From Carallia brachiata (Eukaryota; Streptophyta; Magnoliopsida; Malpighiales; Rhizophoraceae): 64,000 nucleotides of DNA. The translations under genes and the position numbers were made by a program. The DNA lies in assembly GCA_021464245.1 (NCBI GenBank), contig JADCRB010000016.1, positions 11,466,647-11,530,646 of the forward strand, given 5' to 3'. The notes beneath the pieces were generated by a model. That model was not told the origin of the DNA, did not search any database, and saw nothing but the letters and a program-made list of their open reading frames with translations. Shown piece after piece: positions 31,401 to 42,738 of the stretch. The stretch's first letter is position 1. Every line of letters starts with the position of its first letter.

Positions 31401-33570
31401 TGCAGCCTTCCATACTTTTTCATTTCATTTTTCCCAAACAACAGATTTTGCCTTGATCTACGTGTTTTCCTTTCTTTTTCGTTTCTTCTAGTTTGCCAAT
31501 CAGAGTGTAAAAGACAGTTGATATTAAATATACAGTATTTATTAATTTTATTTTTTTGAATGAATAAAATTTATTCATAATTTAATATTACACAATTTAT
31601 TTTTTTAATTTTTTTATTTTAAATAGACCATATCTATTATGTGGTATAAAATTATAAATAAATTATATGCACTAAAAAATATATGTTAAATTAAAAATTC
31701 CCTAAACATAAATCTCACACCAAAGTAAATCAATTTTCTCCTTAAACAAAGGTCATGGGTTCGAGAAGTAGTGAAAACAACAAATTTTCTCCTCAAACCC
31801 AAAAAGAGATTAAAAAAAAAAAAATTAACACCGTATAGTAGTTCAAACTCTAATATGACATGTGGCTGCAAAAGGATCTATTGCCAAACTGTCATCTCGG
31901 ATGATAAAGTAACAATATTAGATACAAAGATTTATGGTATTTGAATTTTGAAGATAAGTCCATGTCAATATATTAATTTTAATTATTGCTACAAGTGCTG
32001 TTCAAAAAAATTATTGCTACCGGTATCATCAAAGTCTTAAATAAAGGGCAGCTAGGCTGTCGCTATGGTATCTGTTCGACCAAATCTCCTCATGTTCCCT
32101 CGCGGTCACACAACGCAAGAGTGGAGCTAAATAATAAAAAAACTTAACTACAAAATCGTAAATACACAATATATTTAACGTTATTTAATAAATTATTTAT
32201 TTATTTTTAATTTAATTATTAAATAATTTATATCACTTTAATTTTATTTAAAAAATCTCTCATAATATTTTGCTTCGTACAAATTTGGATCAGGGTGTCG
32301 AAATGAGCCATAACTTATGCGATCAAATATGAGCTTTGTCTATGGATAAGATGATAATATTAACTATATACAAAAATATAATAATAATAAAACGCAGAGA
32401 GGAACAATCCGCAATCATCCCTCATTAATGGGTTGGCTGGTTACAGCTCATGGTCTTTTGGTCATTTTCTTCCTTTTCTTTTCGGGATAATAAAGAAAGG
32501 AGAAGAAAATAAACGAGTTTGTATGAAGTCCGACAAACTGTCGGTGTTATCCTTTGGTGAACAAATTACACATAAAATCAATTTTATATTTGGCATACAA
32601 AATATTTATACTATCATTCACTTATGTTTGTTTTATTTGTTTTGGTCTAGTTGAATCGGCAGAGGAAATATTTTATAAACATAATTTGAAGTTTAAATTT
32701 TAAATTATTGTAATTACCAAATTATTTCTAATAGTTAGTTAGATGGTTCGATAGTAAAGCAATTAGACTCTTAATTTTATTTATTTATTTTTTTATCTGT
32801 TTGGCTCAACTAACCAAAAAGAACTCACTTGAAGCATCGGAGTGGTGTGCCCATGCAGGGGTTCAAACTCCCGCCTGGGACGGTGAGGGGCGTACCCCTA
32901 TCACTCGGGCTGGCTGCGCCACGGACTCTTAGTTTTAGTGGGCCGGTCAAACAATCACCGCTCTTCAATTAGCGGGCCAAGTCATGCAGTGTTATGAATT
33001 GGGCCAAGCAATGCTTGGGAGTTGGGAGTGGATAATTGTCAATTAAGTGTTTGATCCAGATCCAAACCAAACCCTTTTATGGTCAGCCCAAAACCAAGCC
33101 CGATCAAGGGAAAATAACATTTGACAATTTCCACCGTTAGTTTGCGTAACAAATTGTTTATGTTACCCAAAAAAAAATTAATTAGCTAATTACATTTTTA
33201 TAAGTTAATAATATCAACGAAATAAAGACAAAAATAAAACAAAAAACTATGAAAATAAAAATTTTTTTTGGAAACTTCAAAAAGTGATATTAAATTTAAA
33301 AAAATATAAAAAAAACAGATAATGAGAAAAATTCTGCTTACCGAATTATTCTTTCAAAAAGAAATTAAAAAATTTAAATTGAAATGAATTAAAGAATAAT
33401 TAAATTTAAAAAATATAAAAAAAAAATTTTGAATGTCATGAAAATATGTTATTTTGTATTTGTAGTGCTGGAAAAAAAAAAAAAAAAAGGAAAACCCACT
33501 AAAAATTATTACAATTCCAAATCCAAGTTTTTGAGACAAAAAGAACAAAAAAATTTGGGCTGGAAAATAC
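28461..33570. other. Gene-free intergenic DNA upstream of the SOD gene
   Basis: The stretch is AT-rich with many poly-A/T tracts and no convincing coding region. A segment at about 31590-31680 resembles 2130-2230. A region at about 32795-32940, more GC-rich than its surroundings, has tRNA-like internal promoter boxes and may be a SINE remnant. The last few hundred bases would contain the SOD promoter. Confidence 0.55.
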
Positions 33571-35650
33571 ATGGCGATGACAGGAGGAGCAGCAAAAGGG
33601 GCGGTGAAAGCGGTGGCCCTCATCGTCGGAGACTCCAACGTTAGAGGCTCTCTTCAGTTTGTCCAAGACCCAGATGGTCTGTCTCTTCTCCATCTCTGTC
33701 CCTCTCTCTATGATAACTATGATGTTTGTTTGCTGATTATCAGTGGCAGACCTATTCTGAATGTGAAAGCCCATATATGTAATATATAATATATGCAGGG
33801 GCTACCCATGTGAAAGGGAGGATAACTGGCCTGTTACCTGGCCTTCATGGTTTCCATATTCATGCTCTTGGCGATACCACTAATGGGTGCAATTCCACTG
33901 GTACTCTCTACTTATATTTTTGGCTTGCCACTATGTGGGATTATCGTTAAAGCTTGTATCTTTAACAATTTTGTGCAATTCTTATTGATTCTAGGCTCTT
34001 TGTATTGTTTTCATTTGTTGTTGGCTGCGGTTCCTATAATCTTGTCTTCTTGTCTTTACATCTTGTTGAACTTTACCTGGTAGGTTTTTAAATGTTTGTG
34101 CAATAGGGTATTGTTTTTGGGCTCATTATTTTAGTCTATGAATGTGTTGTGTTGTTTTGGCTACAATTCAGTGCTTTTGTTCTCTGGTTTTTTTTTGTTT
34201 TTTTGGGCTATATTTCTATTTGAATTTGAGCTGCAAATTGACACGTTTTATGTTCTACATTTGATTCTGAGGTTACGCAGTCTCTCATCCTTCAAGTAGC
34301 TCTTAATTTGATGGCTGTTATTTGTCAGGCCTGCTTAAACTTAATGTCATCATATTATAGGACCTCATTTCAATCCCTTGAAGAAGGACCATGGAGCTCC
34401 AACAGATGAAGAACGTCATGCTGGGACTTGGGTAACATTGTTGCAGGCTCAGATGGTTTGTGCTCTTAATTTTTATCTATCTGTAAACTGATGAATGAAG
34501 GATAGGCCACTTTGCTATGATTTCAAATTGGTTTTCCATTTGGCAGGAGTTGCTGAGGTTTCAGTCAAGGACATGCTGGTAATTCACAAAATAATTGCAT
34601 TAAGATGTCATATGATTTATGTTATATAAATTGTTCCATGGTCTTGTATATATAGATTTGGTTTTTATTACAATCTATCACCATGAATTTTATAGTAGAC
34701 CGATATCACACTGGATTGCAGATGCCATGGTTTCCGTTAAGGTTTTCACCGTGTTTGTGTTCAACTTAAATCAACTCTTCTTTTGGTTTCTCTTGCAGAT
34801 ACCACTGACTGGGCCACATTCCATATTAGGAAGGGCTGTTGTTGTGCATGCAGATCCCGATGATCTTGGAAAAGGTGAGCACTTCAAGTATTCACAAGCA
34901 ATAACAAGTTTGGAACTTTTTCAAAGGCTCATAGACAGCGGAATAAAAGGGAGTAAGGGCAATTAGAAGCTGCGTGCTTTTGAAGGATGCTACATGCCTC
35001 TGCCGGACATGGGTTTTCCCTTTCTTGTTGTATTGGGGTTTTATGAAAGAGGCCATATAGGAGGGGAGAAACACTGAACTTGATGTTGCCCGATATGGTC
35101 GTGAGGTTGTCTTTATTGTCCTCTTTCTGACTTTCCCCAAAGCAAAAATTAAGTGAGATCCCTTTTAAATGTCAACTGCAGTTGACAAGATTTCAGCGAC
35201 AAATAATACCCTTAACAAACATAGCACCGAAGAAGACATGACAGTCTAGTCTAAAGCATAGAAATAACATTCTGTGTTTGACCTAATTGTCAGCATTAAG
35301 AACAAGGAGGCCTTTGAGGACGTTGAGATAAAAAATAATTCTTCAACTCCATTGCATCGCCTACTGATTTTTTGATAGCTTTAAAATAATTATGCAAATT
35401 AATGCGCAGGTGGGCATCAACTGAGCAAGACAACTGGTAATGCAGGTGCAAGAGTTGGCTGTGGTAATCCCTTTTTCTATCCTTCTGCATTTGGGGTTGG
35501 AAGTATCTTGTGTTTCTGAGTGAGATGGGAGACATAATGCAGGAATTTAGCTCATGATTTCTTCTAAATATGAGCCGTCTATGTTCAAAAGCTTGATATT
35601 TGTTGCTTGGATTTTGCGCAGGCATCATTGGACTTCAATCATCTGTCTAG
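33571..35650 (+). CDS. CSD3: Cu/Zn superoxide dismutase, CSD3-type locus (7 exons, one frameshift)
   Basis: The exons are 33571-33676, 33799-33900, 34361-34455, 34547-34578, 34799-34874, 35410-35463 and 35622-35650, all GT/AG. The total is 494 bp; one missing base gives 164 residues plus stop, the length of Arabidopsis CSD3. The enzyme dismutates superoxide to oxygen and H2O2. Copper/zinc ligands are visible: the HGFHIH pair, GPHFNP, KKDHGAP, ERHAGD and VVVHADPDD; the electrostatic-loop block ARVGCGIIGL is present. Exon 3 is one base short in the G run 34423-34425 (ERHAG then out of frame; [11 protein letters not shown] lies one frame over). The protein ends GLQSSV with no peroxisomal -AKL, unlike AtCSD3, so a cytosolic/nuclear location is inferred. 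It converges on nCBP, with stop codons about 590 bp apart. Confidence 0.92.
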
Positions 35651-36242
35651 CTGATGGCTGTTACATATGTACCTTTGCAAAAGAGAAGCAATAAATCTCA
35701 TGGGTTTTGTTTGCTGATACGGTTGTGCAGACTCTGGTAATTGTAAATTTGTAATTCAATTGTCGAACAACCAGACCAACGTAACATTTTGAGCTGTCAA
35801 GTTGCATCAGAATGGATTACAAGTCAGATAAGCCTTCAAATTCCGGAAAACTTACTATGATACAGTCGATTGTGTCTTCATTTCGAACACGTTATTAAGT
35901 CGATGCCTACTAAGGCTGGCCTAATGCTCACTGCAATTCAATCTAGAAAACATTGCAATGAATCTACCAAACATCATATTATTAAGCGGTATTTTATGAT
36001 AAGTAGCTTGATGTCCTAGATCATCTGGCATCTCATGAAAGAAAACACTCCGTTCATTCTGGTACATCGTTTAACAGTTCAACATTCAAGATATTGAGAC
36101 AACCACCTGGGTTGCTCTGCAACCATACAAAATGGGACTGCTCAACCGGGGAAGCAAACTTCTAATGTAAAGCAGGGACCCAAGTGGTGCCTAGGGCCTC
36201 TGCATTGCGGCTTCTGAGCCATTGGCGTCGTCATGAATATAT

Positions 36243-36484
36243 CTACCCCCTTAACCATGTGTTCCTATACGACGAGTTGTCACGCAGTGAAGCATCATGG
36301 GCCTTGTATTCCATAACATATCCATGGGGAAGCTTCAAGTGCCTTTTGATTGAATCTCTTAGAGCCATAACAGCCTAAAAACAAGACAGTGTATATTTGA
36401 ACGGTAAGAATTAATAAGAAAGACAAATGACAAGAATAGTAAAATTTATGACAATAGTTTGTAACAAAATGACAGAAACAGAAA

Positions 36485-36515
<31 letters not shown>

Positions 36516-39224
36516 GAAAAAGATGCCATCAGTTACCTGATGATCAGATGCATTGCTATTCCACACGCTCAGTATATCCTCATTATAACGAATGCTCAGC
36601 ACTGTGCCAACATATGTTTTCTCCATATTCAAGTTGGTCACCCACTAAAGCAAGAACCTGCACGTAACAAGTAATGTTTTAACCATTGGAAGAGCCAGGG
36701 CAGCCACTGCATGACAACAAGTTTGACTTTCTACTGGCAACGCAAATCACATGTACGACGATGACATGGAAAAAGAAAAAAAAGAAGAAGAAGAAGAAGA
36801 ACAAGAAGAAGACAGTTTCTCCTATATGTACTTCTACAGAGGTGACCAACACTTACTGTCCAATTACACAGAACCTAAAGTAACATGGTAGGTTTTTTAA
36901 AACAGAATCAGTTCCAATTTCCCTCTTGTATCTTGTTGCATGGACCAGGATTTGACAAAGAGGAACACAAACTACAACAATTATCTCATCAAAAAGACAT
37001 GATTAACAAGAACTCTTAAATTTAGATCATTATCATGCAGTATGTTCTCTACAAAACCACATCAGATCTCAAAATTCCTGAGTTCCAACTTCTAGATGAA
37101 AAGATTTTAGTAGATAAAACAATAGTTAGCAAGAGAAAATGGCGAGTATCCACGCAAGCATGTCATACGAGCATGTGTAAATGCATTTGTAACGTTCAAG
37201 CAACATCAAATTGTCAATGAGCACCAAAAAGCAAATGCACAACAACAGAGATGTTCTGTCATCTTACCAGGTCCTCCCAAAAGCGACCTGAGACCACCTT
37301 TTTAAATCTTATAATCCACTTGCCACCATTACAATTAGCAGAATCCTGAAAAATAACAACCATTGACAATGTTTTCGTTATGTCTAGCATAGAAATGAAT
37401 ATTACTGAACAAACTGTAGAACAGACACAACTAAAACAAGAAGTAATCAAGATCTATTGCAACATCAGGTTGAGAAAGTTACCTCCCACAAAGGGCGGAT
37501 TCCTTCTTTAAAAAGATGCAAATCAGTTGGACTAGGCAAAGAAGAAGGTCGAGCCAAGTGGCAATAGCAAACCCAAAAACCTTCAACCTGCATCAAACAA
37601 AGACTTGAAGGCAAAATCAATGAAACCACACTTAAATTTAAGGACTAACTGAAACATTTTGACAGAAATTATATCACAAAATGGCTTACCGTACTGAACT
37701 CAACAATTTTCTTTATGTTGTCCTCGTATGATGTTTGTGTTCTAACCCCTGGTGTTCGGCGAGTGTACCAAAACACATATTTATGCTGATCATAGACATG
37801 TAGAACTGAAATAAGCACTACTGAAGCGTGGATGCTAAAGCAAAAAGATAACATATGCTAGCATCATGCTTTCGTTAAAGGTGAAAACTACAAGCATTGT
37901 ACAATAAAATGTGCATTATCATCTGAGAAACCAGAAAGAAACACCACTGAAAAGCAAGAAAAAGACGAATTTATTTGAATTTGATAAATGAAATATTAGC
38001 CCAGTATAGAAGCACATACCCACACCCTGTGCTTTGCATTTGTGAGAACTATTGCCAGCAAAAGAACAGAGATACTGTGAGCATTGCAAGGCTAGCTATA
38101 CACACAAAACCTAAAACAGGTCCTCTAAACTATATCTACTGCTAAACTTAGCCGAAAAAACAGTGTAACATTATGTATTTTTACTCTCAAATTTCAAGAA
38201 CAATACAGGTAATAGTCATATCACATACAGCAATTTGAGATGCTTAAATTAAGTACTTGAGCAAACAATCCGCCCCCCTCTCCCTATTCCCCAATCCAGT
38301 TAAAAAAGTAACAACTTGCCGATTTGTGATTCCAAAGGACCGTGCATGTGTCAGAGCTAAATCCATGTCAACACAGAAACTTCTTCCTTTTGCCCCAGTC
38401 ACTAGACACTATTATAATTGCCATAGACAAAGATTTACCAAGTTTGCTCAAGAACAAAAAATTCCAAGGCTCTTCATCCACAAAAAACCTGCTGGAATAA
38501 AAAATACAACTACGTTTTACCTACACGGCATCATTCTTTGTCATAATTCCCAGCAATCACATATTTCCAAAAGAAACTTAAAAAAAAATTCAATTACAAG
38601 ACACATTTAGCTGCAGAAGCAAATCTCCTCCGCCTCGCCCCTACCCAGACTAACCAATCAGAGCCATAATCTAGCTTTCCCAATACCTATTTCTCGCCAA
38701 AACTCGTTCAATACAGCAACCTATTTTCACCGCAAGTACCTCTACGCACCAATTGAGTAAATAAGCTGCTGAAAACCTAAGAACTAAACCCTAAAACACA
38801 CACACACACACACACACAGAGAGACACACATAGACAGAAAGAAATAACGTTGTCAGTCTACCAATGAGTAATAGCTCGATTAGTACTGAAGTCGTCTGTC
38901 TCGAGTTTCGAGTTTTAGTCAGAACCAATTAACCAAAAAAAAAAAAAAAAAAAAGCTGTCCGTTTCAGTCAAAACCAAGGATTCTGCTAATCAAATAAAA
39001 GGAACAAAAGCCGGATCAAATTGCAGCATTCCAAACCACAGACAGAGAAAATAAAAGACCTTGAGAGGATGCAAGCCGGCTTTGAGATCGCGAGCCTGGC
39101 GTTCTTCGGCTTCCTTATCGACAATACTATTATCAGCAGTTTCCGAGGTTGAATCTGCCGCTGTTTGTTCATTATTGTTGTTGTTGAGGTTTTCCATTTC
39201 CTTCTTGTCCGTGACGATCTCCAT
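36243..39224 (-). CDS. NCBP: Novel cap-binding protein nCBP, eIF4E family class II (6 exons, one frameshift)
   Basis: The exons are 39224-39060, 37785-37690, 37587-37483, 37345-37268, 36657-36537 and 36374-36243. The sum is 697 bp; removing one base gives 231 residues. The protein binds the mRNA 5' cap (4EHP-like). Visible motifs are FWYTRRTPGVR, the FSTVEGFWVCYCHLARPS block, PLWEDSANCNGGKWIIRF (cap-contact Trp-Glu), VVSGRFWEDLVLALVGDQ, and the tail HDASLRDNSSYRNTWLRG, which separates nCBP from eIF4E and eIF(iso)4E. Exon 5 has an extra base at 36609/36610, which puts GTVLSIRYNEDILSVW out of frame with the preceding ENIC. MEIVTDKK at 39224 is the preferred start; an in-frame ATG at 39317 would add 31 residues. 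The family acts in translation and is used by some plant RNA viruses as a host factor. Confidence 0.92.
36482..36521. repeat. Long A-rich tract in nCBP intron 5
   Basis: Two near-pure A runs (over 20 and over 10 bases) are separated by single Gs, just inside the intron after the exon 5 donor. In the gene sense this is a long T tract. Confidence 0.9.
36773..36813. repeat. (GAA)n-rich tract in nCBP intron 4
   Basis: An A run leads into several AAG/GAA units with one interruption, in the intron between exons 4 and 5 of nCBP. Confidence 0.85.
38797..38819. repeat. (AC)n microsatellite in nCBP intron 1
   Basis: About 11 AC units are followed by a short AGAGACACACA stretch. Confidence 0.9.
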
Positions 39225-39690
39225 TTTCGTTTCACTTTCTCTGTCCACACAAATTCCCCCAAACACACCACCGAACTCCGATTGCGTTCGCCCCGTTCGT
39301 GCCCCTCTGGCTGACAAGAGCGTCGTCGAGCAGGAGGAAGTGCGTGCGGAATTTTTGATGTCTGTTTGGCAACGACGATACTGTAAACCTATTGCCAGGA
39401 AAGGAGCGAGCGTCCTGCGTCTCTACTCGGTCCCACCGTCCAAGGTGACCTGAGGGACACGAGCACGGTCAAATAGGTGGGCGTGCGGTGTGGCTCAAGT
39501 CGGTTCAACTATTCTAAGGGTTCCATACACGGCAAACGATCTCGGGATCAAAATAATTAAACGGTGAAATTAAATATATAATTTACTAAAAATTAACATA
39601 ACTGTAACAGGCTCTAGAAAACCGCCTTTGTTATTTGAAAAAAAAGTGGATATGTAATATCAAATATGTATTAAATTAAATATTAATAAG

Positions 39691-39739
<49 letters not shown>

Positions 39740-40625
39740 TATTATTAGGATAAAAGTACACAGACTGAAAGAAAGAGATGAGGGATAAACTGATTTAACT
39801 TTTATATATATTATTTATAAGTTTATTATATATTAATTTTTAATAGTTTTATCTATTATAAGTTTTTAAAAAAAAATATATATATATATATTTAAATTTA
39901 ATGTACAACAGAAATATTAATAATATGTACAACATTTAACTCAATTCAACAATTAGTTCATGCACTTCAGTCAGGTAACATTTTTTACCTTTGTTTTTAG
40001 AACAACAAAAAAGAAAAAAAATTTATCGTAGATATTTTAGTAATGGAACATATGTGTCAAAGTACTTTTTTTAATTATTTAGTACTTAGTAGATATATAA
40101 TAGGACTAAGTTTTATGTTGTGCTTTTTAGGTGCAGAAGAGAACAAAGAAAGCATTTAATTTTGGAATTAAAAACACTTGGTGACCTTAAGTAAAAATAT
40201 AGATGTTGACTCAAAAAAAAAATGTGAAAATATAGATGAGTAAAAACTATGCAAGAGACATTGTCTTATTGAAGAATCTAAGCAACAGTCGTACAGAATA
40301 GTGGATGCACTCGATATTAATGTGAATCAAGGTTTTTTGGATGCCATTGATAATAATATGAATTCTATCATAAAATAATAATAATAATATGAATAACTTA
40401 ATTTCGATAAGTCTAATGAGATGAGCTTAACATGACACATAACAATTTATTAATTATACAGTGGGCATCAATTTTAAAAATTAATTTAGTATTGCCGCAT
40501 TATCGTTACTTTTGATTAAAAAAAAAGGGGAACTCAAATGGACTACAATTTCTAAAATACATAACGAAAAAAGAAAGAGAAAATTCAAATACTCGGGGCA
40601 TCAGGTAAAAGGCATACAGACTGGG
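39225..40625. other. Left half of the nCBP/APRL divergent intergenic region
   Basis: The first 200 bp upstream of the nCBP ATG are GC-richer and would hold its promoter and leader. Beyond 39540 the sequence is AT-rich, with a TA microsatellite. No gene was found. Confidence 0.55.
39695..39736. repeat. (TA)n microsatellite
   Basis: A run of about 21 TA units lies in the AT-rich intergenic sequence upstream of nCBP. Confidence 0.95.
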
Positions 40626-40807
40626 AGGTGTATTTCAATGAGGGAAAAGTTACGTAAATATATAATAAGAAGTATAAAATTTGTAAGTAAGAATTTAAAC
40701 TGTTAAATATTTAAAATTATATTAAATTTAAAAAAAATAAATTATTTAATTAATTATATATATTATATGTGTGATAAATTATGTAATTACATATTAGCCT
40801 CCTTTCA

Positions 40808-41049
40808 AATATGCATATCTTGGGGGGCAATAGAGTAGTGGGTGACTCCCTGGCAAACCCTGCAATCCATCAGGCTAAAGTATCCATTATGCTTCCCACT
40901 CCCACCTACCAGTGAGAATTTTGAAGTTGGTTCTTGAAGATATTTGTGGGATGCCTCTATTCTGGTGGACAGGTCGATGCCTCTATTCTGGTGGACAGGT
41001 CGATGCACTGGGTTCATCCCTCCTTTTCATCAAATGAAAAAAAAAAACA
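40808..41049 (+). mobile_element. Possible LINE 3'-end remnant (copy 1)
   Basis: The translation near 40830 reads RVVGDSLANPAIHQ, similar to the NxVADxLAxxA block at the C-terminal RNase H end of plant LINEs. An A tract follows about 200 bp later (41037-41047). A matching remnant lies in copy 2 (about 42920-43140). It is very short and broken, so the call is weak. Confidence 0.35.
40950..41001. repeat. 26-bp perfect tandem duplication
   Basis: The unit beginning GATGCCTCTATTCTGG and ending GGACAGGTC occurs twice in a row, followed by GATGC again. Copy 2 of the segmental duplication has the unit only once (near 43070). Confidence 0.95.
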
Positions 41050-41337
41050 TATAGAAGGAATAAAATTTTTTAAACAAAAACAGAAAGAAATTGAAGAGAA
41101 TTTGCTTCCTCCAATTATCGTCCCCACTTGCCAAATAACAATTAATAATAATAGCACTCTATGTTTTAATTTTGAAAAGAGGCTATAAGATTTATCACGA
41201 ATCATTGTTGGAATATTTTGTGGATGAATGATATATAAGTTTTATTGTAAATTTCTTTTTGATAGTTTGTAAACATTTTTTGATCTTGAAATGAAGATAC
41301 TTTCATACTCCTAAAAATTTCAAAACAAAAACAAAAG

Positions 41338-41665
41338 GTTAATATACAAAAATATCACCAATTTTATTTAAAATAATAAATCTAACATTAATTTTATCTA
41401 AACTAACAAATCTAACACACTGTCAAATTTTTTAAATAAAATTTATTTTTTTGATAATGTGACACTAATTTATATGATTATCATGTTATCGAAACAGATA
41501 TATTTATATAAATCTGTTATCAAAACTGACAGATTTTATTCATATAAAATTATTACGTGTTAGATTTGTTATTTTAGGTAAAATTAGTATTAGATTTATT
41601 ACTTTTTAAAGTTGTTGTTAGATTTGTTAATTTAATTAAAGTTAGTAATATTTTTGTATATTAAC
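41338..41665. mobile_element. 328-bp MITE inserted in duplication copy 1
   Basis: The left end GTTAATATACAAAAATATCA and the reverse complement of the right end GTTAATATACAAAAATATTA match at 19 of 20 bases. Inverted similarity continues inward through repeated TAACAAATCTAAC-type blocks. It has no coding potential. The corresponding place in copy 2 (about 43413-43430) lacks it, so the insertion came after the duplication or was lost from copy 2. Confidence 0.85.
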
Positions 41666-42300
41666 AAAGAAAAAAAGTTATAAGATTTATAAGTATGGGA
41701 AGCCTTGCTCCCACTCCAAATTAAATATGTTGAGCAAGATTAATTGTGTTTTCCTCTTTTGTGTTTCTATTAATACTCCAACTTCTTAATAGAAGGAAAA
41801 AAATAATTATGCAAATGCATTTTTTATGTGGACATAAATTATAGTAAAAAAAGAAAAAGGCCTAAAACAACAAAAAGAATAATAGCCTTTTGTTTTGAGT
41901 TTCGGTATAAATGAGGAAATACATACAATTAGGAAAGTAGAAATCCATAACCATAATTCAAGGTTATTATTGTTGTTTTTGTTTGAAGAAAAAAAAAAGT
42001 ATTACAAGTAAAATATAGTTATAGGTTGCTTGTTGTTATTCTAAGTTATTATTTTTATAAGATAAATCTATCACTTTAAGCACTATTAGTTTAAATAGAC
42101 TTTTTTATACTTGATATTAACGAGTTTAAAATTCACTAATCTCCTTTCGAAGTTTTTGTTTTTTGCCATGCAACAAATTCATCTTTATTTAAAAATAATT
42201 AGAATCCGAACCTACCAAATCACTAAACAGGCTAACACCCAAGCTGGTAGGTTATTAATGTTGTGGTTATCATCAATTATTATTATTATATATCTATTGA

Positions 42301-42738
42301 GGATTGAGGGTTTATACGAAGAAGAACATTGGGGGTTAGGGAATCGGTTTGTTTATGGTTAAATTAGAAGCGAGTATTTGGGGGTCTCAATCAATACGTA
42401 TGTGAGGCATATACGAAAGTTAAGAATATGCATTTTCAAATAGTATAGGTTTTTTAAATTTGATTTAAAAATATTTTTCTTTGTGTATTTGGTTTTTAAA
42501 ACTATTCTTTAACCGGTCAAATGATCAAATTAACGGTCAAACAATATTCCGTCAGCAATAAGACTCAATTGAAATAAAAACTATAACATTTAGGACTTAA
42601 ATAAAAATATCTTAATATTTAGAACTTAATTATAAAAAACTCAAAAGTATAAGACTATTTTTTTACTTATCCCGCCCGCCGCCTGGGAGGAGTGTTTCAA
42701 CTTTTCAATCCCTTAGTGCTGTGCAACTAAAGACTTGA
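42301..42738. other. Spacer between the two duplication copies
   Basis: About 440 bp of AT-rich single-copy sequence with no gene; it contains GGTCAAA direct repeats near 42517-42540. Confidence 0.6.

Larger units (their letters stand above)
40626..42300. repeat. Tandem segmental duplication, copy 1
   Basis: The segment aligns along its whole length with 42739-44048, starting at GGTGTATTTCAAT and ending at ATCAATTATTATTATTATAT. Shared landmarks are ATAGAGTAGTGGGTGACT, GTTGGTTCTTGAAGATATTT, GTTGAGCAAGATTAATTGTG and GGTAGGTTATTAATGTTGTG. Copy 1 is longer because it contains a 328-bp MITE (41338-41665) and a 26-bp internal duplication (40950-41001). The copies have diverged by scattered substitutions and small indels, so the duplication is not recent. 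Confidence 0.9.

Noticed and set aside
32860..32871. tRNA gene
   Set aside because: Box-like motifs are present but no acceptor, D, anticodon and T stems can be paired around them.
38257..38610. 117-codon plus-strand frame
   Set aside because: It lies inside nCBP intron 1 on the opposite strand and shows no family motif.
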